NCBI GenBank assembly: GCA_963709155.1
Contig: CAVPVD010000006.1
Location: 248,001 to 312,000, forward strand
Direction: 5' to 3'
Source of the DNA: Bog-159 sp963709155
GTDB taxonomy: Bacteria; Acidobacteriota; Terriglobia; Bryobacterales; Bryobacteraceae
Length of the DNA: 64,000 nt
In this document: positions 33,627 to 41,974 of the stretch, in pieces
Layout: every line of letters starts with the position of its first letter
Numbering within the stretch: the stretch's first letter is position 1
The notes under the pieces: generated by a model
The model's input: only the letters and a program-made list of their open reading frames with translations
Told to the model about the DNA's origin: nothing
Databases searched by the model: none
Made by a program: the position numbers and the translations under genes

Positions 33627-35282
33627 ATGGCAACGCCTACAGCGCCCGGCGAGGCGATCGAACCGCTCACCCGGCGTAACGCCTGGAAAGAACTCCAAAC
33701 ACATTTCGAAAAGATCCGCCCATTGCACCTCCGGAACCTCTTCGCCGGCGACTCCGGCCGCGGTCAGAGGATGACCGCCGAGGCCGTGGGGCTCTTTCTG
33801 GATTATTCGAAGAACCGCGTCACCGATGAGACCCTTCAAATTCTCCTGCGCCTGGCCGGCGAATCGGGTTTGCGGCAGCGAATCGACGCCATGTTTCGCG
33901 GGGAAAAGATCAATGTCACCGAGAAGCGCGCCGTCCTACACGTAGCGCTGCGCGCTCCCCTGGGAGCATCCATCACGGTGGATGGGGAGAACGTCGTGCC
34001 CCAGGTACACGCCGTCCTGGACAAGATGTCCGCCTTTTCCAATCGTATCCGGAGCGGGGAGTGGAAAGGCAGCACCGGTAAACGGATCCGCAACATCGTC
34101 AATATCGGTATCGGCGGTTCCGATCTGGGCCCCGTCATGGCCTATGAGGCTCTGCGCCACTATAGCGATCGCGGCATGCTGTTCCGGTTCGTCTCGAACG
34201 TGGACGGTACCGATTTCGCCGAAGCCGTGCACGACCTGGACGCGTCCGAGACGCTCTTCATCATTTCTTCGAAAACGTTCACGACCCTGGAGACCATGAC
34301 CAACGCGCATTCGGCGCGCGCCTGGTCCCTGGCCGGATTGGGCGGCGACGAAAAAGCCATCGCCAGCCACTTCGTGGCGGTTTCGACCAACGCCGCGGAC
34401 GTGGCTAAGTTCGGCATCGACACCGCCAACATGTTCGGCTTCTGGGATTGGGTTGGCGGACGTTACTCGATGGATTCGGCCATTGGTCTTTCGACGATGC
34501 TGGCCATCGGCCCGCAAAATTTCCGGGCTATGCTGGACGGCTTTCACCAGATGGACGAGCATTTTCGCACCGCGCCATTCGACCGCAATCTGCCGGTGCT
34601 GATGGGGCTGCTGGGCATCTGGTACACCGATTTCTTCGGCTGCCAGACGGCGGCGGTATTGCCTTACGAGCAGTATCTGAAGCGCTTTCCGGCCTATTTG
34701 CAGCAGTTGACGATGGAGAGCAACGGCAAGCACGTCACGCTCGACGGCGACCCGGTTTCCTACCCGACGGGGCCGGTCTATTGGGGCGAGCCGGGAACCA
34801 ATGGCCAGCATTCTTTCTATCAATTGATCCACCAGGGCACTCCGCTGATCCCTTGCGACTTCATTGCGTTTGCCCGGCCGCTGAACCCGTTGGGCCGCCA
34901 TCACGATATGCTCATGGCGAATGTATTCGCGCAAGCCGAGGCGCTGGCATTCGGCAAGACGGCGGAGGAAGTGAAGAGCGAAGGCATAGCGGATTGGCTG
35001 GTGCCGCACCGGGTTTTCGAGGGCAACCGCCCGTCGAATACGATCCTCGCGCACGAGCTTACACCCGAGATTCTGGGTAAGCTGGTGGCGCTCTATGAGC
35101 ACATCGTCTTTACCCAAGGCACGGTCTGGCAGATCAATTCGTTCGATCAGTGGGGCGTCGAATTGGGCAAGGTGCTGGCCCAGCGCATCGTGCCGGAACT
35201 GGAGAGCCCCGGCGATCCCACGCTAAATCACGACAGTTCGACGAACAACTTGATCCGGCGCTACCGCCGCCAAAAAGAATAG
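33627..35282 (+). CDS. pgi: Glucose-6-phosphate isomerase
   Basis: 551 residues, full length for the E. coli-type enzyme. KRAVLHVALRAP, NIGIGGSDLGPVMAYEAL, FVSNVDGTDFAEAV, ISSKTFTTLETMTNA, FGFWDWVGGRYS, QLTMESNGKHV, PVYWGEPGTNGQHSFYQLIH and INSFDQWGVELGK cover all the sugar-phosphate and catalytic segments, including the Glu-Pro-Gly-Thr-Asn-Gly-Gln-His loop. It interconverts glucose 6-phosphate and fructose 6-phosphate. AAAAGGAAC lies upstream of the ATG. It converges with the lipoprotein gene at 35306. Confidence 0.97.
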   Translation: MATPTAPGEAIEPLTRRNAWKELQTHFEKIRPLHLRNLFAGDSGRGQRMTAEAVGLFLDYSKNRVTDETLQILLRLAGESGLRQRIDAMFRGEKINVTEKRAVLHVALRAPLGASITVDGENVVPQVHAVLDKMSAFSNRIRSGEWKGSTGKRIRNIVNIGIGGSDLGPVMAYEALRHYSDRGMLFRFVSNVDGTDFAEAVHDLDASETLFIISSKTFTTLETMTNAHSARAWSLAGLGGDEKAIASHFVAVSTNAADVAKFGIDTANMFGFWDWVGGRYSMDSAIGLSTMLAIGPQNFRAMLDGFHQMDEHFRTAPFDRNLPVLMGLLGIWYTDFFGCQTAAVLPYEQYLKRFPAYLQQLTMESNGKHVTLDGDPVSYPTGPVYWGEPGTNGQHSFYQLIHQGTPLIPCDFIAFARPLNPLGRHHDMLMANVFAQAEALAFGKTAEEVKSEGIADWLVPHRVFEGNRPSNTILAHELTPEILGKLVALYEHIVFTQGTVWQINSFDQWGVELGKVLAQRIVPELESPGDPTLNHDSSTNNLIRRYRRQKE

Positions 35283-35305
35283 CCGGGTAAACCGCCGCAA
35301 GGATA

Positions 35306-35890
35306 CTATAGGCCCGCCCCCCGGCCAATCTCCGCGGCAGCCTCCGCTGTCACCTGCCGCAGGTTCCGCTCCATGGAGGCCACCACGTCCGCCATACTCT
35401 TGCCGCCGGCTGGCTCTTCGTGCTCGAAGGCGTGGTCCCAAACGGTGCGGCCGGTCTTCTCGTCAACCAGCTCGAGATGCACGGAGATCACTGTTTGCAC
35501 CGCGGGGCTGTCTACCTCCGCGAATTCGTACAGTTTGCCGCGCAGCAGGTAATCGCCGACGGCGGAGCTGGACGCCTCCATCACGCGCCGGTACTTGCCC
35601 GAGGCGCGCAGCGCGCGCACCAGCGACAGCCGCACGATCGCGCCGGGGCGTTCCTCCCAGCGATGGTATTCGTAAGAGCCGGTTTCATTCGCGCCCGCGC
35701 GATACCGGATGCGGCTATCCTGCAGAAATTCCGGCGTGGCGATCAGTCCGACCAGCACGCTGGGACCCGACGGGTTGACTTGATAGGCCGGCGGCATGAC
35801 GGGCGCGAGCGTGTAGTAATGCACGGGACGGGTGGGGGCGCAGCCGGAAGCCAGCAGGATCGCGGCCATGCCGAGGATAGCCTTACTCAT
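35306..35890 (-). CDS. ABC-transport auxiliary lipoprotein (PqiC/YmbA-like)
   Basis: 194 residues. AILLASGCAPTRPVHYYTL has a lipobox (SGC) directly followed by the HYYTL opening typical of the ABC-type transport auxiliary lipoproteins that accompany MCE systems. LIATPEFLQDSRIRYR, HRWEERPGAIVRLSLVRALR and YLLRGKLYEFAEVD match the PqiC/YmbA pattern. It probably anchors the MCE channel to the outer membrane. It is the last gene of the seven-gene operon, overlapping the MlaD-like gene by 8 bases. Confidence 0.85.
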   Translation of the reverse strand: MSKAILGMAAILLASGCAPTRPVHYYTLAPVMPPAYQVNPSGPSVLVGLIATPEFLQDSRIRYRAGANETGSYEYHRWEERPGAIVRLSLVRALRASGKYRRVMEASSSAVGDYLLRGKLYEFAEVDSPAVQTVISVHLELVDEKTGRTVWDHAFEHEEPAGGKSMADVVASMERNLRQVTAEAAAEIGRGAGL

Positions 35891-36899
35891 GGGAATCTCC
35901 AGGTTTGCGCTCCGGCACCTTGATCCCGCGGATCAGGCTGGCCGGTGCGCGCTGCAACGTCTCTGTCAGCGATCTCAGGTTCTCCGTCAACATGCGGATG
36001 TTATCGAGCAACTCATCGATGTTGGCCGAATTCCGGTCCAGCGTCTGGTTCAACTTGGCCAGGGTATCGCGCAAGCTCACTACCGATGCCCGAATATCGG
36101 GGCGGTTCTCCACCAGGGTGGAATCCACGTGGGAAAGGGTGTCGTTGGCGCGCGCGGTGATCGCTTGCACTTTGTCCAGCAGCGGCGGCAGCTTAGCGTT
36201 CAGTTCCTTCGTCAGATCCTGCACGTTGGCCAGGCTGGTGGAGACTTTGGGCCGTGCGTCGTCGAGCAGCCCGTTCAGGTTATTGAGAGATTCCGTTACC
36301 TTGGGCCGCGCGTCGGCCACCAGGCGATTCACGTTCTCGAGCGAACCGCCGATGTTGGCACGATTGCGGTCGTTCAGCAGATCGTTGGCGCGCGTGATGG
36401 TCACCTGCAGGCCATCCAGGCTTTGGTTCAGTTTCTGCAGCGCGCTATGTATATCCGGCACCATGGCCTGCGCGGCGTCGCCCAACTGCGGCAGGCCGAA
36501 TGCCTCCTCGGAGGGCAGCGTAGAACCGGGTGGCGCCAGCGGCGCGTGCTCCGTGCCCGTGGCAATCTCGATGTAATTGTCGGTGAGCGGACCGAGTGTC
36601 GAGATCTTCGCTACGCTGTCTGTCTTTATGGGCGCGTCATGATCCACAGCCACATCGATTTCGATACGGCTGGAGTTGCCGGGATCTACCCGGACCCGCG
36701 TCACCTTGCCGACTGACAATCCGCCGTAGCGCACAGGCGCCCCGGGCTGCACGCCGCCCGCGAACTTGAAAAAGGCGCGGTGCGATACGGTCGCGGCGCC
36801 GAGGCCGCCGGAAATCGCCGCCATGGTGGCGATCAACAAGCCGCCCGCAATCAGCACGAATAGTCCCACCAGAGTGCGTTCGCGCATGGGTTGCATCAT
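35883..36899 (-). CDS. MlaD-like MCE-domain protein
   Basis: 338 residues. One N-terminal transmembrane helix (LVGLFVLIAGGLLIATMAA) is followed by the MCE domain (FKFAGGVQPGAPVRYGGLSV, KISTLGPLTDNYIEIATG). From about residue 150 a long amphipathic helical tail with heptad repeats (LENVNRLVADARPK, LNNLNGLLDDARPK, DNIRMLTENLRSLTETL) probably spans the periplasm. MCE proteins bind lipid and form the periplasmic part of Mla-type lipid transporters. It is located 1-2 bases after the ATPase gene. Confidence 0.92.
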   Translation of the reverse strand: MMQPMRERTLVGLFVLIAGGLLIATMAAISGGLGAATVSHRAFFKFAGGVQPGAPVRYGGLSVGKVTRVRVDPGNSSRIEIDVAVDHDAPIKTDSVAKISTLGPLTDNYIEIATGTEHAPLAPPGSTLPSEEAFGLPQLGDAAQAMVPDIHSALQKLNQSLDGLQVTITRANDLLNDRNRANIGGSLENVNRLVADARPKVTESLNNLNGLLDDARPKVSTSLANVQDLTKELNAKLPPLLDKVQAITARANDTLSHVDSTLVENRPDIRASVVSLRDTLAKLNQTLDRNSANIDELLDNIRMLTENLRSLTETLQRAPASLIRGIKVPERKPGDSHE

Positions 36900-36900
36900 T

Positions 36901-37704
36901 TCACCTTATCCCTTCCGTAAACATGCGGAGGTGATCCACGTCATCGTCCTGGGTGGTGTCGGCCACGCGGTCGAGAAACTGGCGGACCCGCGGATGCCGG
37001 CTCTCGCGGATTTCCTGCGCCGGACCCATGGCTACGATGTTGCCGCGATCCAGCAGAATCATGCGGTCCGCGATCAGGAAGGCGCTGGCGAGTTCGTGGG
37101 TCACCACCACCATGGTCATGGAATAGGCTTTCTTGAGGTCCAGAATCAGGTCGTCGATACCCGCCGCGGTGATGGGATCGAGCCCCGCGGAGGGTTCGTC
37201 GAAGAACAGGATCTCGGGGTCCATGGCCATCGCCCGGGCAAAGGCGGCGCGTTTGCGCATCCCTCCACTGAGTTGCGCGGGGCTGTAGCTCTCAAAGCCG
37301 CTCAGCCCGACCTGTTCCAGCTTAATCCGGACCATAACCTCAATTGTGGTGGGCTTCAGGGTGGTGTGTTCGAGCAAGGGCAGCGCGATGTTCTCGCCGA
37401 CCGAAAGCGAGCCGATCAACGCCCCGCCCTGAAAGGCCAGGCCGATCTTCTTGCGGATGCCGTCCATCTCGCGCGCGGACGCCCTGGTGATGTTCACGCC
37501 CTTGATATGCACTTCGCCGGAGGCAGGCCTCTCCAGCCCGACCAATGTACGCAGCAGCGTGCTCTTGCCCGAACCCGATCCGCCGATGATCACGACTGTC
37601 TCGCCGTGCACGATATCGAACGTCAGGCCATGCAGCACCTCGCGGTCGCCATACTGGACGCGAAGATCGCGCGCGGCAATGACTGTAGCGGCCGGGGCAG
37701 CCAT
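36901..37704 (-). CDS. mlaF: MlaF-like lipid-transport ATPase
   Basis: 267 residues. Walker A GGSGSGKST, signature LSGGMRKRAAFARAMAMDPE, Walker B EILFFDEPSAGLDP and the switch His in VVTHEL are all intact. GVNITRASAREMDGIRKKIG and ALIGSLSVGENIALPL are typical of MlaF rather than other ABC ATPases. It powers the MlaE-like permease. It starts one base after the MlaE stop and is followed by the MCE gene. Confidence 0.93.
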   Translation of the reverse strand: MAAPAATVIAARDLRVQYGDREVLHGLTFDIVHGETVVIIGGSGSGKSTLLRTLVGLERPASGEVHIKGVNITRASAREMDGIRKKIGLAFQGGALIGSLSVGENIALPLLEHTTLKPTTIEVMVRIKLEQVGLSGFESYSPAQLSGGMRKRAAFARAMAMDPEILFFDEPSAGLDPITAAGIDDLILDLKKAYSMTMVVVTHELASAFLIADRMILLDRGNIVAMGPAQEIRESRHPRVRQFLDRVADTTQDDDVDHLRMFTEGIR

Positions 37705-37705
37705 C

Positions 37706-38503
37706 CTATGCGCCTCCCCGCGCCAGGTAGAAGAGGATGGTAAAAACGAGATCGATCAGGATGACCAGGAGAATCGAGATCACCACGGCCGATGTCGTGG
37801 AGCGCCCCACTTCTTCCGCGCCCGCGCCGGTAGAGAATCCCTCCTGGCAGCCCACTGCGGTAATCACCAGTCCGAAGACCAGCGCCTTGACGACGCCGGT
37901 GGTGATGTCGTGCGCCACCAGGGCGTCGCGGGTGGCAATCACATAGCTGCCGAAGGTGAAGTTGCCGCTGACGATTCCGAACACGCAGCCGCCCAGGACG
38001 CCCATCAAATCGGACCACACCGCCAGGCAGGGCATCATGACGGCCATGGCCAGGAATTTCGGAACGACCAGAAACGCGATGGGGTCGAGCGCCATGGTCT
38101 CGAGAGCATCGAGTTCCTCGGTCACGCGCATGGTGCCGATCTCGGCGGCAAATGCCGAGCCGGATCGTCCGATGACGACGATCGCGGTGATCAACGGCCC
38201 CAGTTCGCGGGTGATGGAGATGGAAACCAGGCTGGCCACCAACTGCATGGCGCCCAGACGCTGCAACTGGTAAGCGCCTTGCAGCGCGATGATTACGCCG
38301 ACGAAAAAGGTAATCAGGGAAGTGATGGGAAGAGCGCCCACCCCGGCCGTCATGGCCTGATGCACCGTGCGCTGCGCGAGGCGGCCGCGCTTCAAAGGCG
38401 AGAGGAACAGCAGGCGGAGTGACTTTCCGCAGAGCTGCGCCAGACCGCCTATGTAGGCCACGCTGCGTTCCGTCGCAGTGCCCACCTCCGCCGCGAATTG
38501 CAT
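37706..38503 (-). CDS. mlaE: MlaE-like permease
   Basis: 265 residues, the usual MlaE length. It has an amphipathic N-terminus, then about five hydrophobic helices (LPITSLITFFVGVIIALQGA, FLVVPKFLAMAVMMPCLAVW, TGVVKALVFGLVITAVGC, SAVVISILLVILIDLVFTIL). The coupling segment is ELGPLITAIVVIGRSGSAFA followed by AEIGTMRVTEELDALETM, the most conserved part of the family. The start ATG overlaps the STAS-gene stop (TAATG). It is the inner-membrane part of the lipid transporter. Confidence 0.93.
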   Translation of the reverse strand: MQFAAEVGTATERSVAYIGGLAQLCGKSLRLLFLSPLKRGRLAQRTVHQAMTAGVGALPITSLITFFVGVIIALQGAYQLQRLGAMQLVASLVSISITRELGPLITAIVVIGRSGSAFAAEIGTMRVTEELDALETMALDPIAFLVVPKFLAMAVMMPCLAVWSDLMGVLGGCVFGIVSGNFTFGSYVIATRDALVAHDITTGVVKALVFGLVITAVGCQEGFSTGAGAEEVGRSTTSAVVISILLVILIDLVFTILFYLARGGA

Positions 38504-38832
38504 TACGCGCTTCCCAGCGCTTCTTCCTCGGTCTGGAATACCTGAAAGATGCGGATGACGTGCGTGAGGTGGAAGACCTGCTGCACTGCCGGACTCAGGC
38601 CGAACAAAACAAACTGCTTATTGCGGCGTTGGGAGTCCTTGAGCACTTCCAGCAGAGTGGCAATGCCGGAGCTGTCGATGTAACGGATGGCGGCCAGGTT
38701 AAGCGCCATCTTAGGCGCGTGAAGCAGGGTTTCGAAAAGGGTGCGGCGGAGATCCGGAGAGGTACCCAGATCCACGTCCCCTTCTATGTCGACTACCTTG
38801 GTCGCACCCGCATCGCGAATCAAGATCTTCAT
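38503..38832 (-). CDS. STAS-domain protein (anti-sigma-factor antagonist / MlaB-like)
   Basis: 109 residues from the ATG at 38832 (a longer frame overlaps the kinase gene). MKILIRDAGATKVVDIEGDV opens the STAS fold, and AIRYIDSSGIATLLEVL contains the Asp-Ser-Ser phosphorylation site of SpoIIAA/RsbV proteins. MlaB of the Mla transporter is also a lone STAS protein bound to MlaF. Its coupling to the kinase gene (ATGA) on one side and to mlaE (TAATG) on the other makes a dual role possible: partner-switch substrate and transporter subunit. Confidence 0.9.
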   Translation of the reverse strand: MKILIRDAGATKVVDIEGDVDLGTSPDLRRTLFETLLHAPKMALNLAAIRYIDSSGIATLLEVLKDSQRRNKQFVLFGLSPAVQQVFHLTHVIRIFQVFQTEEEALGSA

Positions 38833-39242
38833 ATCGTTTTCCTCAACCGCTTGGTGGCTGCGAACCGGTTTCCCTCGGGCGTCGCCTGATACGACACGGT
38901 GTCCATTACATCCTTGATGATATGCGTTCCCAGTCCGCCGGGCTGGTCGCAGGCAACCGCGCGCGCACATATTTTGCTCCTGTCCGGGGGCTCACCTTGA
39001 TCTAGCAAGCTGACTTCCAACCCGTCCGCAACCGCGCGGCATTCCAGCTCGATGCGGCCGTCCGTGCGGTTGTGATAAGCGTGCCTGATGATGTTGGCGA
39101 GGGCTTCGTCGAGTGCCAGCGTGATGGCGCGGCAGTCCGATTCATCCCAGCCGATGGCCTCCGCCAACGGCCCTATCACGCCGCGCACTACCGGCAGGTA
39201 TCGGGGATCGCTGAGCATAACGAACCTGACTTCAAGGCTCAT
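38829..39242 (-). CDS. RsbW/SpoIIAB-like serine kinase (HATPase_c)
   Basis: 137 residues. The GHKL ATPase N-box ITLALDEALANIIRHAYHN and the G1-box segment LEVSLLDQGEPPD, then QPGGLGTHIIKDVMDTVSYQ (G2), identify an RsbW-type anti-sigma/serine kinase. It lacks a membrane segment. Such kinases phosphorylate a STAS partner or bind a sigma factor or other target. It is coupled to the SpoIIE gene upstream (4-base overlap) and the STAS gene downstream. Confidence 0.9.
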   Translation of the reverse strand: MSLEVRFVMLSDPRYLPVVRGVIGPLAEAIGWDESDCRAITLALDEALANIIRHAYHNRTDGRIELECRAVADGLEVSLLDQGEPPDRSKICARAVACDQPGGLGTHIIKDVMDTVSYQATPEGNRFAATKRLRKTI

Positions 39243-40024
39243 GCGGGGTCCCCCCGGCGTTCGAGCGCCAGCACCGTTTCGTCATCCGCCGGCGGGACGC
39301 TTCCGCGGAACCGTTCGATGGCCGCCACCAGCGCCTGCCCGGCGGCCGCGGCGGATTCAACCGGCAGATCCTGGGCCACCGATAGTAGACGTTCGAGCCC
39401 CAGTTGTTCTCCCGATTCGTCGCAGGCTTCGCTGATGCCGTCCGTGTAGAGGAGGAGCAGATCGCCCAATTCCAGTTGCACAGCCGTCTGGCTGTAGGAG
39501 GTACCGGCGATCATTCCCAGAGGCAAATCCATAATCTCTTTACTATACGGCGTGGAATCGACCAATAGATTCCACTCCTTCGTGGCGGCGCGAAACCAGA
39601 GGGGTGGCAAATGGCCGGCATTGGTGAACAACAGCTCGCCGGTCTCACGGTAGAAACTGGCTAGAAAAGCTGTGGCGAAACGGGAGTGCGGCGCGCCTTT
39701 CAGAATGCTCTCGTTGAGGCGGCGGATCAACGTGGACTGGTCCCAATGGTCCACGTGCTCGCGCAAGGCATCGCGTAGCCAGACTGCGGTAGCGCTGACC
39801 ACGTCACCATGGCCGGCCACGTCGGCGAGCGCCACGCGAGCGATCACCCCTTTGCTGCACGCCGACAGATAGTAGAGATCGCCGCCGCCCGACGCGCCTA
39901 GCGGCCGGCAGGAGACCCAAGCCGCAAGTCCAGGCAATTCAGCGGAGTACGCGCCTGCCTCGTTTCCTCCGCGCAGTTCCATGCAGGCCAGGGTGTAAGG
40001 CCGGTCCAGTTCTTGAGGCGCCAT
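39239..40024 (-). CDS. SpoIIE/PP2C-type serine phosphatase
   Basis: 261 residues. The phosphatase core is GGGDLYYLSACSKG, RVALADVAGHGDVVSATAVWLR, FATAFLASFYRETGELLFTN, AGHLPPLWFR and LLLLYTDGISEACDESGEQL, with the metal-binding Asp residues of the PPM/SpoIIE family and PPADDETVLALER at the end. No sensor, HAMP or membrane domain is attached, so the stimulus is not encoded here. It is first in the operon and would dephosphorylate the STAS protein. GGGGGAAC precedes the ATG. Confidence 0.92.
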   Translation of the reverse strand: MAPQELDRPYTLACMELRGGNEAGAYSAELPGLAAWVSCRPLGASGGGDLYYLSACSKGVIARVALADVAGHGDVVSATAVWLRDALREHVDHWDQSTLIRRLNESILKGAPHSRFATAFLASFYRETGELLFTNAGHLPPLWFRAATKEWNLLVDSTPYSKEIMDLPLGMIAGTSYSQTAVQLELGDLLLLYTDGISEACDESGEQLGLERLLSVAQDLPVESAAAAGQALVAAIERFRGSVPPADDETVLALERRGDPA

Positions 40025-40093
40025 GCAAAGTTCCCCCAGGGATACCTAATGGACTGGCCAGAACGGCGGATGGATTCAAGAATGTCCCGGGCG

Positions 40094-40099
40094 TAAAAT
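40094..40099 (+). promoter_or_regulatory. Candidate -10 box close to the start codon
   Basis: TAAAAT followed by 9 bases and the ATG at 40109; no Shine-Dalgarno sequence is visible. Possible leaderless or very short-leader transcript. Confidence 0.28.
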
Positions 40100-40108
40100 G
40101 GTTGCATC

Positions 40109-40942
40109 ATGAGCTTTGAGGTGAATCGACGCGGTTTCCTGACGGCGGCCGGCTTGGCAGGCTTCAGTTCGCCCGGACGCGCCCACGCCGAAGAAAAGGC
40201 AGGCGCGGTCCGATTAGGGGTGGCCAGCTATTCGTTTCGCGAATTCAACCGCGAATTGGCCATCAAGTGCATCAAGGAGTTGCGCACGCCGTGGGTCAGC
40301 GTCAAGGAATTCCACCTGCCCTATCGCAGCAGTCCGGAGGAACTCGAAAACGGGCGGAAGGAGTTCGAGCGCGCGGGCCTGACCATTGTGAGCGGCGGGA
40401 ACATCACTTTGGCGAAAGACGATCCGGACGATATTCGCCGCTACTTCGAATACGCGAAGATGTGCGGCATGCCCATGATGGTCTGCGCGCCCACACACAG
40501 CAACCTCGGCACGATCGAGCGTTTCGTCAAGGAGTACAACATTCGCATTGCCATCCACAATCATGGTCCCGAGGACACCAAATTCCCGACGCCCCAATCG
40601 GTTTTGGCGGTAGTGCGCGACATGGATCCGCGCTGCGGGCTTTGCATGGACGTGGGACATTCCGCGCGCGCGGGCGCGAATGTGGTGGAATCCATTGCGG
40701 AAGCCGGCAGCCGCCTGTTCGATATGCACATCAAGGATCTGAAGACCTTCGAGCCGCCCGCGGTGCAATGCGACGTGGGCGAGGGCATCATGCCGATTGT
40801 GGGGATTTTCAAGCAGTTGCAGAAAATCGGTTATCAGGGCAATGTGAATCTGGAATACGAGATTAACGGAGACAATCCGCTGCCGGGGATGCAGAAATCA
40901 TTTAGTTATATGCGCGGCGTGTTGGCGGGGATGATGGGGTGA
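40109..40942 (+). CDS. Tat-exported sugar phosphate isomerase/epimerase-like TIM barrel
   Basis: 277 residues. NRRGFLTAAGLAGFSSPGRA is a Tat leader. The AP-endonuclease-2/xylose isomerase-like barrel follows: LGVASYSFREFN, VSVKEFHLPYRSSPEELEN, IAIHNHGPEDTKFPT, CGLCMDVGHSARAG, LFDMHIKD and NVNLEYEIN, where His, Asp, His and Glu supply the metal site. Members of this large group isomerise or epimerise sugars and polyols, or cleave inositol derivatives; the substrate is unknown. It is divergent from the SpoIIE operon. Confidence 0.85.
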   Translation: MSFEVNRRGFLTAAGLAGFSSPGRAHAEEKAGAVRLGVASYSFREFNRELAIKCIKELRTPWVSVKEFHLPYRSSPEELENGRKEFERAGLTIVSGGNITLAKDDPDDIRRYFEYAKMCGMPMMVCAPTHSNLGTIERFVKEYNIRIAIHNHGPEDTKFPTPQSVLAVVRDMDPRCGLCMDVGHSARAGANVVESIAEAGSRLFDMHIKDLKTFEPPAVQCDVGEGIMPIVGIFKQLQKIGYQGNVNLEYEINGDNPLPGMQKSFSYMRGVLAGMMG

Positions 40943-41040
40943 AGAAGCAGGCTGCGCGCCCCCCGCTATCCAATGGCAAGGTCGGAAATTACACAAATCT
41001 TACAAACACCAGTCAGATTCCTTGCTAGTTTGAAAGTACA

Positions 41041-41922
41041 GTGCTGACCGCAACTTCCCAGAAATTCCCCAATATCGAACTCCTCGAGTTCCCTGAAAAG
41101 CAAAGGCTGAACTGGCCGACGACGCTTGTGCTGGTGCTCTTGCATATCGGCGCGATCGCCGCCCTGTTCATGTTCAGTTGGACAAACCTGGCGGTGACGC
41201 TCTTCCTGCTTTGGTTCGCCACCGGCTTGGGGATCAGCATGGGGTACCACCGTCTGCACACGCACCGGTCCTATCAGGTGCCTTTGGCGCTCGAATACCT
41301 GTTCGCGGTCTGCGGCGCGTTGACCTTCGAAGGCGGTCCGATATTCTGGGTGGCTACGCATCGGATTCATCATCAGAAATCGGACATGCCCGGCGATCCG
41401 CACTCTCCGCACGATGGCGGCTGGTGGGCGCACGCGGGCTGGATCCTGATGGGCGAAGCCAAGCACAACAACACCCGGTTGATGTCCAAATACGCTCCCG
41501 ATCTGGCCAAGCACCGGTTTTATGTCTGGCTGAACAACTATCATTGGCTGCCGAACGTGTTGCTGGCCGGATTGCTGTTCGCGATCGGCGGTGTGTCGAT
41601 GGTGATGTGGGGCATCTGCCTGCGCGTTGTGGTCGGCTTGCACGCCACCTGGCTGGTGAACTCGGCGACGCACATGTGGGGGTCGCGGCGCTTCGAAACT
41701 CGCGACGATTCCCGGAACTCCTGGTGGGTGGCGCTGATCACTTTCGGCGAGGGCTGGCACAATAATCACCACGCACATCCCACTTCGGCGCGCCACGGTC
41801 TGGCATGGTACGAGTTCGATATGTCCTGGATCCAAATCCAGATTCTGCGCTTCCTGGGCATCGCTAAAGGCGTCAAGGTAGCGAAAGTAAACACGGAATT
41901 GGCGGAGCGGGACGCAGCCTAA
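41041..41922 (+). CDS. Acyl-CoA/fatty acid desaturase (delta-9 type)
   Basis: 293 residues from a GTG at 41041. Three histidine boxes occur in order: GYHRLHTHRS, THRIHHQKSD and WHNNHHAHPTSARHG. They are separated by pairs of membrane helices (LVLVLLHIGAIAALFMFSW, LAVTLFLLWFATGLGISMG, NVLLAGLLFAIGGVSMVMWG), as in the membrane-bound stearoyl-type desaturases. It introduces a cis double bond into acyl chains using di-iron and electron donors. No partner ferredoxin is nearby. The long opposite-strand frame over the same bases is a shadow. Confidence 0.93.
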   Translation: MLTATSQKFPNIELLEFPEKQRLNWPTTLVLVLLHIGAIAALFMFSWTNLAVTLFLLWFATGLGISMGYHRLHTHRSYQVPLALEYLFAVCGALTFEGGPIFWVATHRIHHQKSDMPGDPHSPHDGGWWAHAGWILMGEAKHNNTRLMSKYAPDLAKHRFYVWLNNYHWLPNVLLAGLLFAIGGVSMVMWGICLRVVVGLHATWLVNSATHMWGSRRFETRDDSRNSWWVALITFGEGWHNNHHAHPTSARHGLAWYEFDMSWIQIQILRFLGIAKGVKVAKVNTELAERDAA

Positions 41923-41962
41923 GCATCCGGCAAACACAGGTCCTTCGGCCCGCCCCGTATTC

Positions 41963-41968
41963 TATACT
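41963..41968 (+). promoter_or_regulatory. Candidate -10 box of a leaderless transcript
   Basis: TATACT with 6 bases to the GTG start at 41975, a spacing that places transcription start on the codon. No Shine-Dalgarno sequence is present. Confidence 0.4.
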
Positions 41969-41974
41969 TGGGGC

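Noticed and set aside
33936..35117. 393-codon minus-strand open frame
   Set aside because: Antisense to pgi, whose full set of motifs is intact.
40966..41937. 323-codon minus-strand open frame
   Set aside because: Antisense to the desaturase with its three histidine boxes.
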